From positions 129,642,556-129,706,555 of the forward strand of contig OZ038382.1 of NCBI GenBank assembly GCA_964036045.1: a stretch of DNA of 64,000 bases, read 5' to 3'. Below the pieces are notes generated by a model. That model was not told the origin of the DNA. It did no database searches and was given only the letters and a program-made list of their open reading frames with translations. Every line of letters begins with the position of its first letter. Position 1 is the stretch's first letter. A program made the translations under genes and the position numbers. The DNA comes from Eutreptiella sp. 'Long Island Sound 2002'. Lineage: Eukaryota; Euglenozoa; Euglenophyceae; Eutreptiales; Eutreptiaceae. This document shows, one piece after another, positions 55,469 to 64,000 of the stretch.

Positions 55469-57034
55469 CTAAGGGGCGTCGCTTATGGTAATAGGGGTAC
55501 TCTCCACCGCATCAACCTCGTTGACACTCTTCTTCTTTCCCCCTTTCTTACCCTTCTTGTCCTTGTCCTTGTTCTTGTTGTCCGACTTGGGGACCGTGGA
55601 CCTCTTGATCTCCTGGATCTCCTTCGCCAACCCGGTCCCCACCGACATCAGCTTGGAGAGCTTGTCCTTGGTGACCTCCACCTTGGTCTCCCGGACACCC
55701 GCGGGTGCACGCTTCTTCGACCCGTGCACCTTCTTGTAAGCCCCCGTGTCGGCCTTGTGGATGGGACATGTCGGGTGTTCATGGTTGAACCCTTTGTTCC
55801 TCCCAGAACACACGAAGCAGCCCTGAGGGTGAGCTTGTATGAACACCCCAAATGACAGCGGAGGGTCGCCCATGCGGCGGGGTTCCTTCTTCTCCTTCTT
55901 CTTCCAACCCTTCTGCAGGGGCTTCCAGCTTCCCCGGTTGCTCCCCGCGTTCAGGTTGTTGGCTACGAAGGCACAAAGGGCCGTCTCAATGGGCTCGTCG
56001 TCGTCGTCATCATCAGCGAGGGCCTCACTGCCTTCGGTTCCCGCTGGGTCCATGGCAGATCCCCCGCCAGACCCTTCGCCAACATAGTTGACGTCACGGT
56101 CACCGGCCTTCAACCCGCGGGTGTGGTGGAGATTCCTGTACTCTTTGAGCACTTCCTCTCTGACCCACTCCAAGACCTCGTCGCAAGTCATCCGCGCCGG
56201 AATGGCCTGCAGACGGAGGGTCTGGCCGCCCACGTCACACTCGTCAAGGCGCAACATCGCTGTCTTCTCGCGATGGCCCGTGACTGTGATGAGGAGGGCG
56301 TTCCGCAGCTTGTGCTGCTTGACATCCCGCGCCACATGTTTCCTTGTCCAAGCCAACACGTTCGTATGATACTCTTTGGGGAGCATCATCTTGAACGTGT
56401 GGTTGGACCTGGTTCTCTTGGCTTCCTCCTTGGTGACTCTCTTGATGCATGCTTCCGGCAGCATGGGGAGCAGGCGGGCCTGCTCGTCACCCTCATTCCA
56501 GTCCTCCACATTGCGGCGGAAGAGGGTGTATTGCCCCCGGAAGTCCCGCCAATCCCGTAGGCGGATCTCCTGACCATCATGCTGAAGCTTGATGGCCCTC
56601 CACCGCCCGGCAGCCACCTGCGGAGCGTCCACCCGCTCCTGCTCGTTCAGCCACCTCTTGGCTTCCTTGAGGGTCTTGATTTTCCCCTCCTTGGTCGCCA
56701 CAAAGTATGGCTCTTGGAGCACCTCCGGCAGGCACCACCTGAACCGTTCAAAGACATATTTCTCCGCCTCTGCGGGATCCATGTCTTCAGTGACGGTCAT
56801 CCCCCAATCGTCCAGCTTCTCCAGGAAGCGGTCGAGGTTGAGGGGGTTATTATCGTACGTAGGGGGCTTGATGTCCTTTAGATCTTCCAACACGGCAGCA
56901 CCCGCGGCCTTAGAGACCATGAACTCCGGCCGCGAGGTCGACCGAGGTTCCCATCGGCGTCCCCCATGGACTCCCACGGCCGCCACTTCCATCTCCTCCG
57001 CGGTATCCATGTGGCTACGCCGTGGTTCCTCCAT
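55469..57034 (-). pseudogene. Element A Gag, capsid and nucleocapsid part
   Basis: 521 codons preceded by TAG (57035-57037), directly followed by ATG. A capsid-like helical region (DIKPPTYDNNPLNLDRFLE onward) matches the corresponding region of element B (IPYYDGNPSNLDD). An acidic run (ADDDDDDE) and the zinc knuckle CFVC..H..C follow, with the same extended CX2CX8HX4C spacing as B, then a Lys-rich tail (NKDKDKKGKKGGKKK). It would package the RNA. It may be made as part of the longer Gag upstream or from its own ATG. Confidence 0.8.
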
Positions 57035-58825
57035 CTACGCTGAACCTACATGTTCATGCCGTACTCCTTCCATGTATACCTCCTCATCACGGCGCCGGCG
57101 GCTGCGTTCAGCGGCCTCCCGTCGTACACCACGCGGCGGGGTAATGCCGAACTCCTCCAGGTCTTCCTCGCCTCCGCCGACATCCCACTCCACGTCCCCT
57201 CCAGGGACCTCATCTCTGAGTCCACCATATAGCCCCCCCGCCATTGGGACTGGCTCTGGGACTTGTGCGGGGCATCGGGCGCTTACCGGTGTCCGCAGTG
57301 GAGCACGGCCGTTGTGGTACTCCGCACTGAGCCACTCGTCACGCCAGTCTTCACTGCCAGTGCCGGACGGCACACGCTCGTTACGGCGGCCTGCGCTGTG
57401 ATGAGAGGGGGCGCTGAGAGAGGGGGCACTGGCGCTGGGGCGACTCTTGGGGGCTCCGCCGGGGGCGTGGGCTCTGCCCGGACCTGGTCCAGGTCCCCAG
57501 CCGTCGTCCGACGAACCGGACTCCGGGGGTGGGAGGTCGCTGCCGACGCTCCCACGGCCTTCCAGCCTGTCCAACCTCTGCTGCAGGCCGTTGAGGACCT
57601 TGTTCAGCAGCCTGGTCTCACCCCTGGCAATGTCCAGCTCCCTCTGGGCGGCGGTGGCAACTTTGGCGATCTTGACCATCTCCGTCCTGGCGATATCCAG
57701 CTCCTTCTGTGCGCCCGCGGCGACCCTGGTGATGCGGATCATCTCGCTTTTGCCCGTGTCTACCTCGCGCTCGAGGGCCTGGACCCTCCTGCGGAGGTGG
57801 ACGATCCACCGCCAGGTGGCTTCCGGGTCACCATCTCCCGGTGGGCCGTCGGGGTCCCCAGGGGTTCCTCCAGGAGGGCCTCCACCGGGCCCACCCGGTC
57901 CAGGGGGTCCTCCCTCGCCAGGGGGTCGGCCTCTCGGGGGTCCACCTGGTGGACGTCCTCCAGGGGGTCCTGATGGTCCTCCGCTCGCTGGTCCCGGCGG
58001 GCCTCCGCCGGGGGGTCCCGGTGGGTCTCCGCCTGGTCGCCTCGGTCGGTCCGAAGATGGGGCCTTCTCCGTGTAGCCCAAGTCCATGTCATCATCCTCG
58101 ACCATGTCGCCCCACCTAGCTGTCTTGGTCTGGCACGCGGCGGACTCAGAACTCCGGTAGGGAGGAGGGAGATCCTCAACCTCACCCTCCGGCTCCATGG
58201 GGACGTCTCCGCCTCTGCTGCTAGCCATTCCCCGGCGATGTCGGTGGTGTCGTCTGTCCCCATCGCTGGCGGTGTAGAAGGGGTCGGAGTCGTGGGGATG
58301 TCCACCTGCGGGGCTCCGTGCCCTCTCGGGGGTCTTCCCCTTACCCCTCCTTCGTCGGTAGGCGATGGGGCCACTGTCCCCACTGCTGCCGGTGTCGTCC
58401 TCCTCCAGGTCCTGCTTCATCTTGGAGGAGGTGTCGCCTTTGAAGAGCTTCCAAAGGGTCTCCACTCTGGATCCTCCCGGGGGTGTTTCGCGCTGAAGCT
58501 TGGCCTCCGCCTCCTCCATTGCGGCGGCCGTGGCTGCAACAGCTCGCCTTTCGGCCTTTTCTCGGGCACGGGCAGCCTCGGCTTCCTGAGCCCGCTGCAG
58601 CCGAGCCTTCTCAGCTTCTAACGCTGTCTGCTCCGCCTCCGTCTTGGCCCTCTCCTCAGCGACCTTCCGTCGCGCAGCCTCCTTGGCGTCCCCCCTGGCG
58701 GCTTCCGCTTGGGCCTTGGGCGTTGCTTCGGCATGGGCCCTTTCCGCCGCCTCCTTCCTTGCCCTCTCTTGGGCAAGGGCCTCTTCCAACGCCTTAACCT
58801 CGGCCTCCTTACGGACAATGGCCTC
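57035..58825 (-). pseudogene. Element A Gag, central part: coiled coil and collagen-like segment
   Basis: About 596 codons in the Gag frame between two TAGs. It opens with a long Ala/Glu/Arg-rich coiled coil (KEAAERAHAEA, EERAKTEAEQTALEAEKARL), then has a Gly-Pro-rich collagen-like stretch of about 75 residues (PPGPPGGGPPGP type), and a second coiled coil containing a near-exact repeat of ~21 residues (IARTEMVKIAKVATAAQREL region). Such segments could drive particle assembly; this is inferred from composition only. Confidence 0.65.
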
Positions 58826-59866
58826 CTAGGCCAGGCGGGCTTCCTGGGCAGCCGCCGCTTCCTGCGCAGCTGCCGCCACCTCACTCCTGACCCGGGCAGC
58901 CGCTGCATCCTGTGCGGCTGCAGCCGTGACTCCAGCCGCAATGGCCGCCACGGCCAAGGCATGGAAGGCCATGCCTCTGCCCCAATCAGCAGCCTCGTGC
59001 TGGGCGATGCCGACGGCACCCTCCACGGCAGCGTTCTGCTCCGTGGCCCGTTGCCGGGCAACCCGAAGGTTGCAGGGCAGCCCGCAGGCACGCTCGCAGG
59101 CGCGGGCCACGTCCCTTTGGTCGGGAGCGACGCTGCTGCTGGAGCTGGCCCCGTCGGCCGGCATCCTCCCGCGGTGGGCCGACTCCACGTCGCTGCTGGG
59201 GCCTGACTTCCTCAGGTGCAGCTGACGGGGCTTGGCCTTGGCTTTCTTGGCGACTTCCAGGAAGTCGCTAAGGGTGGTGTGGCCGGGGTGGTGGCCGCCA
59301 CTGGCGCGTTGGGGGCTGGGAGCTGAGGTTCCGCCCTTGGTCTCGTTCTCCGCGGCTTGGGCGGCTTCGGTAGCCAGGGATTCCTGGTACTCCCGCCACT
59401 TCTTGTCCCGCTTCCTGTCCCCGGCCGATCGCTTCTGCTTCCAGGGAGACGCGCTGCTGTTGCTGCCCTGCAGCGTACGCTCGTCCCCCGGTTCCTGGAA
59501 CTTCTTTTCGATCATGTCCCATATAGAGACGTTGATCGTAGCGCCCGACGGGTACTCGTTGGGGTTCTCGTCATCCTCAATCCCCTCGGGGCGCAGCCCT
59601 CCGCCAGGCCTGTCTGGGCGGGTCCAGACCCTCCAGCGCTTTTCGCGGAAGCGGTAGGCGTATCTATCTGCCCGCAGCCAGTCTTCCACTGCCTGCAGGC
59701 GGTCGGCGCCCATATCCTCGCGGAGCTCGAAGCTCCTGGGCATGCCGCCTTCGCACTGGGGGTTGCTGTGGTGGTAGTGCTGACCCCACACCAACCCACG
59801 CAGCAGGTACACAGCATGGGGGTGGGGCTGCGGCCACGTCTTGCCCGCCTCCTGCCAGTTCACCAT
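58826..59866 (-). pseudogene. Element A Gag, N-terminal part
   Basis: 346 codons from the ATG at 59864-59866 to TAG 58826-58828. The sequence has His/Trp-containing segments (HYHHSNPQCEGG, WLRADRYAYRFREKRWRVW), a basic region (KQKRSAGDRKRDKKW) and an Ala-rich helical end. The TAG sits inside the coiled coil that continues in the next piece (RLA-stop-EAIVRKEAEVKALEE), so it is most likely a nonsense mutation. Together the three parts would make a Gag of about 1465 residues. Confidence 0.65.
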
Positions 59867-60194
59867 GGAAGCTCGCTCCTCTCGATGGACTAGTCCTGGG
59901 GGTGGCTGTTGAAGCGGTTGTTGTGGTCCACTCTCTCTACAGGGCTGGGACCCAGACGCCCGATGGTGGTTGTGGAGGTGGGTGATGCAGCTGGAAGTAT
60001 GGCGAGTACTGGTCGGCCGAAGGAACTCGCTGACGTCGGAGTTCCGGTCGCTACACCTCCTTCACGGACTCGGCGCTGCTGCTGACGCTCGGGGCGATGC
60101 TCCGGGCGGCGCTGCGAAGCCCGTGGTGCTTGGGGTTCAGGCAGCCCCGAGTGGCACGCGAGGGATGGGTAACCCCGCGGCGGTGAAACGCTTT
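59867..60194 (-). other. Element A 5' leader, no recognisable PBS
   Basis: Non-coding stretch between the 5' LTR and the gag ATG. Directly after the LTR end (CGTCA) the minus strand reads AAAGCGTTTCACCGCCG, which does not complement any tRNA ending in CCA; the site is mutated or priming differs from element B. Confidence 0.6.
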
Positions 60195-63045
60195 TGACGC
60201 GTTCCCGTGGGGGGCCTGGCCACGGGACGCTGCGGCAGACACGCACAAGCAAGCAGGCAGGCAAAGCACTGCGCTCACAGGGGCATCCTCATGCTCATGT
60301 CATGTGACAAAGCGTTTCAGGATCCTTGCCACTCTGAAACAAAGGAAGGAAAGTATGTACAGCAACACATCGGGATATGCACACATGGGGTGAGAACTGC
60401 ACTGGGGTAAGGGCATCACAAGACAATAGACACTCAGCCCCAACTCATATCGCAACCCCAGGTCCCACCCTCCCAGTGGCTGGCAGGGGCGGGGGCTCAA
60501 ACATAACCCATGCCCTGCTGAGTTCGGACCCTGAAACCCTGCCAATAGGGGAGGGTGTCCCGCCCAGCCACAGGCGAGTTCCTGGGAACCAAGAGGGCTC
60601 CAAGGCCAACCAACAGTGGCTTCCTGTGCTCCCTTAGCGGAAGGTCCCAAGTCTTCTCTGAGATAGAGAAAAGGCCCCACCATTATCCGCTAGGAGTTGG
60701 TAGCTGAATGTGGGCTGTTTCAGCCCAAACTGATATTGGCTCGAAAAACTCCAAGATTGACCCTCGTCTGGACCAGTCAAAGGTAGGGACGAGGCAACCG
60801 GCTCTATTCCCTTCAAGTACAAACTCTCTGGAGCCCTCACCCAGCCTGGCTCCCTCTGAGTCCCTGGCATCAGGGCGCCACGGCTTCGCCAAGGGCGGCC
60901 ATGATGCCAAAATCACCAAAATTGGAGTCATTCCCACTGGCAGCCCGCCCAGCCAGGCCAAACCCCATGACTCAGGACATATATCTAGGTGCATGACCTA
61001 TAATTGGGTCTGAGCCCCTCATGGGCATAGAGATATGGGACCGCCAACTGACCACGCGGGGGGCTGAAATTGGGGTCCGAAACAGGGGTCATTTTGGCTG
61101 CTCAAAATGAGCCAAAATCGAAGGTATCCCCAATGGTATATCTCCAGGCCGGCTTGGAGACCAGATCCACCGTTCCACATGCGAGCCACTGGGAGACCAA
61201 CAGAGACTCCCATGTGCTTGGCTCCCAATGATGGCCATGCCACTTGGCGTGGTGACGATCCAAACTGGGTCCACAACTGCCAAAATGGAAAAATCGGCCG
61301 CCTTGGGCGACCGTCCAGGGTAGGAAACCTTGGCAATCTTGTCGCACCAAGCCTTGATTCACGAGCCTTGATATCCCCTGTGGTCCCATGCCCTGGGTTA
61401 TGGCCTGCTGTCACACTGGCTGCTTACTGTTCATCGTGGGGATGAACACGCGGACGGGGAAGAAAGCAGCATGCGGTGCAAAGGGGGGGTCCATGGATCG
61501 CACCAAAAGTTGAATAACTCCGGATGAGCCAGAGGAGCAAATGAGAAACTCAATGGCTTTCAACTTTTGATCATATGCTACAATAATCGCCGTTTCCTCC
61601 TGGCTAGGTCCCGTGCCCAACGGAGATATGGTAATTCCAATATGGCATACAATGGTAAAAATAGTGAAATTTGGCCGAAATGGCCCGCACTCATGATTCT
61701 ATACCTCCATGGTCACGGCGACGATCCTTCCAACCAAAGATGCTATCGATGCATGGGACTTAGGTCCCAATATATGCCACTTGCCAACCCTCATAGTCGC
61801 CTTTAGCTATTTTCCCCCTTGGAGGGAAAATGACACACACATGGGGCAGAATGGCAACATACCCCAAATTGGGTGACTCACAACTCTCCCTTCAAGAGGA
61901 GAGGCCACATGGGGAAACACCCCATTCGATGTGGGTTTATGTACCCTCTCCGAATCGCCCTTACCCTTGGTCAACTGGCGCACGCAACCTCGGGCCGAAC
62001 ATTAAGGGGGAGACGGGGTTTGTGGCCATTCTGGGCAAAACGGCCAAAACTCACACAAAGGTGGTCACTCAAAAAATCGTATCTCCGTATCACAAGAGAA
62101 ATGAGCCTCGGGCTTTTGCATGGAGGCAAACCGAAGCTTTGCTTCCCTTCTGCAATAAGGGTTGGGGTTCAAAGCATAATGGAAGCATTTTTAACACCCC
62201 AATCCTTGAAGCACACTATTTATGGGAAAAAGTGCATATATCGGCGATATTGGTATGTACATGTCATTGAGGAACAAAAATATGAGCAAACATTTTTGGA
62301 GTAGGCCCATAGTAGGTGCCTTCAAATATGCACACCATGGTTGGATTATCTCTGCCCACTCATGTCATTAGTGTTTGCCTATGAGCGCGTTTGCAAGGAG
62401 GCAGTATGGCACGCGTGCTCACAAGACGGTGCTATATAAAATACAAGGCAAGGTTGCAAAAATCAACCAAGCTATCCACGATGTTTCTCGTGGTCTCTAC
62501 TTTACATAATGCCTTGATTCAAGGCTGAACTCCCCATAGGCTTCGAGTACAAGCCTCTGGGGATTGGCCATTTTGGCCAAATTTTCAAACAAACTTTGTC
62601 CTTTTTCAGAAAATGAGTTTTGGTGCGCATTGAATTGCGTGGAGCCATCGTTCAGTTGGCTCGAGAAACGAGAATCGCCTGGGGTTTTTGGTCTTGGGAG
62701 CATTGTATTCGGCTTTTAACGTGCATGCTCACAAGGCCACAAAGTTAGCATTTACGCACGCAAACGACTTGGGTTTGCGAAGCACATATGCTGCCTACAA
62801 CATCTCTATTGCCCTCTTCTCTACACTAAGTGATATGCCCACGTGAAAGGGGCATGGATGAAAGGCATAGGGGGGAAATGTAGGGTACCGTCCGAACTCA
62901 TGGTCCTCAAGAACCATGAGTTCGAGCAATCGACAGAAAAGCTTGCACGCTGACTTTCTCCCAGACGCAACGGTAAAACATTCTGGTGAACAAACCAGAT
63001 GAAAGTACATGAAAAACCCTACAGATCCAGCCCTTAACTTCCTTT
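60195..63045 (-). repeat. Element A 5' LTR, outer end missing
   Basis: Uninterrupted partner of the split 3' LTR: 60195-61215 matches 3409-4457, and 61212-63045 matches 23267-25108. It shows the pre-insertion state at the LINE-1 site. Similarity stops at 63045, about 330 bp short of the LTR start known from the other copy, so the outer end was deleted or replaced. Confidence 0.85.
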
Positions 63046-64000
63046 TAACACATGTCAACATCTTCAGGGTTCTTGTGGGTCTGTTCTATGCTACAATCTG
63101 AAGGTTTGGGGGGTGTCAGTGGCTCAATGCGACTACGCATGCCCTCACCTTCCCTCATATTGGTTTTTAGGCCCACCTGTAGGTTGCTGTGGCTATGTGT
63201 GGCAAATCAGTGACTTCCTGTCCTCCCGGGTATTCAGTATGTACAGAGACCATATACCACCTGAGCCTGGGTCTGAAGTCTGTACAGCGATCGACAGACT
63301 ACTGTCCGTTGGCCTCTGTCACTCCCCTGGGCCGTGTTGGGCAGCAGGTTGCTGGTGAGTGTGACTAAATACCTTATGCTAATTTATCTGGAGAACAAAC
63401 TTGCATAACCAGCTGGTACTGTGCCTATGCACAGTTTTGATGTGAATCTACAAATTGTTTCCATCTCCAAAAATAGAAAGGTGTAATGGGAAAAAGAATA
63501 GTCAGATGATACTGCTGGGTTGAAAGACAGTAGAACTGTTGCCTCGTTGAAAACAACGAAAATCTGCAGCGGAGGTAAAAAGTGGTACAGCAAACGAGAG
63601 CATGTGTAGAGCACAGAGCATGAAAGGGGTGAGTGGTTGTTCTTACCCAAAGGCAGACATTTCACTGTTCCCATGTAGCTACCCTGGCAATACACAGTGC
63701 TGCTGAGACGGTGCTGACAAGCACAGTGAGGTATTTGCAGAAGATCGTGACAACATTTGTTGTCTTGACCACGTGAAGTGCCTGATGCAAGAGCTTAGCG
63801 AGAAGCAGAAGTACCGCAGTGGCTAGCAGGTGTAAGGACCACTGAGTGTGTGCTTGTGTTCTGTGCGTGGGCGTGTTTCAGTGTGTGTGTTTGTGGACGT
63901 GTGTTTGCTTGTGATGGTGTGAGCTGGTTGTGTGTGGTCGCAGTGTACTTGCGCCGTGCAAGAGCCTGCTTGTGCTCCGTTACTTCAGACTAGCTCATCA
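63046..64000. other. Right flank, no supported gene
   Basis: Unlike any other part of the window. GT-rich low-complexity sequence lies at about 63850-63950. An open stretch at about 63170-63353 is bounded by a pyrimidine-rich run plus AG and by GTGAGT, like an internal exon, but its translation matches nothing I know. Confidence 0.4.

Larger units (their letters stand above)
3409..63045 (-). mobile_element. Element A: giant Ty3/gypsy chromovirus, host of both LINE insertions
   Basis: Joining 3409-4457, 23275-25439, 25440-29070 and 52646-63045 gives one minus-strand LTR retrotransposon with gag, protease, RT, RNase H, integrase and chromodomain in Ty3 order, about 17.2 kb as preserved and about 17.6 kb if the 5' LTR were complete. 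The 3' LTR is split by LINE-1 (4458-23266) and the internal region by LINE-2 (29071-52634); each insertion is bounded by a target duplication. The LTR starts TGAAGC and ends CGTCA on the minus strand. In a 190-bp sample the two LTRs differ at about 8 sites and elsewhere more, so A is older than B. Its genes carry nine in-frame stops and two frameshifts. Confidence 0.85.

Overview
The window is repeat-rich nuclear DNA from a eukaryote. I recognise no host gene in it. Almost every base belongs to four retrotransposons nested inside one another. The evidence for the host is thin and partly conflicting. An interstitial (TTAGGG)n tract is present. The primer-binding site of one element complements an animal-type initiator tRNA-Met 3' end (CCUCUGCUACCA). 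The LINE tails are heptamers one base away from the AAACCCT telomere repeat. A large, repeat-bloated protist or algal genome, or an animal, would all be compatible, and I do not name a taxon.

Layout, oldest to youngest. (1) Element C: a Ty3/gypsy chromovirus fragment on the minus strand (2359-3408; integrase tail plus chromodomain), cut at 3408 by element A. (2) Element A: a very large minus-strand Ty3/gypsy chromovirus. Its 3' LTR is 3409-4457 plus 23267-25439 (about 3.2 kb), its internal region is 25440-29070 plus 52646-60194, and its 5' LTR is 60195-63045 with the outer ~330 bp missing. (3) LINE-1: minus strand, 4458-23266, inserted in the 3' LTR of A with an 8-bp target duplication (TGCCTTTG). 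It has no ORFs and consists of a tandem 5' array joined to a short 3' end. (4) LINE-2: plus strand, 29071-52634 (23.6 kb), inserted between the RT and RNase H coding regions of A with an 11-bp duplication (CCACTGCGGAT). (5) Element B: minus-strand Ty3/gypsy chromovirus, 5871-19082 (13.2 kb, LTRs of 2.36 kb), inserted in the array of LINE-1 with a 4-5 bp duplication (GCGG or GCGGT). Removing B restores one continuous array monomer. Removing LINE-1 restores the LTR of A, which can be checked against the uninterrupted copy at 60195-63045.

LINE-2 is the most interesting object. From 5' to 3' it has a leader with degenerate repeats; about 17 tandem GC-rich 212-bp monomers; a large ORF1 with a CCCH and a C2H2 zinc finger; a ~2100-codon ORF2 (APE endonuclease, reverse transcriptase, RNase H, C-terminal zinc knuckle, then ~450 residues of unknown function); a small zinc-ribbon-like in-frame extension behind a TAG; two further ORFs joined by a TGATG stop/start overlap; a 4.2-kb 3' UTR with a ~1.1-kb tandem duplication, a tRNA-like stretch and a perfect hairpin; and a heptamer tail. 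ORF1 is broken by a telomeric-repeat insertion and an indel, and ORF2 has one single-base frameshift.

Elements A and B share an architecture: gag with an unusual extended zinc knuckle, aspartic protease, a conserved module of unknown function between protease and RT, RT, RNase H, integrase, chromodomain. All pol regions are decayed, mainly by TGA stops. The first 2.36 kb and the last 0.95 kb are flanks in which I can support no gene.
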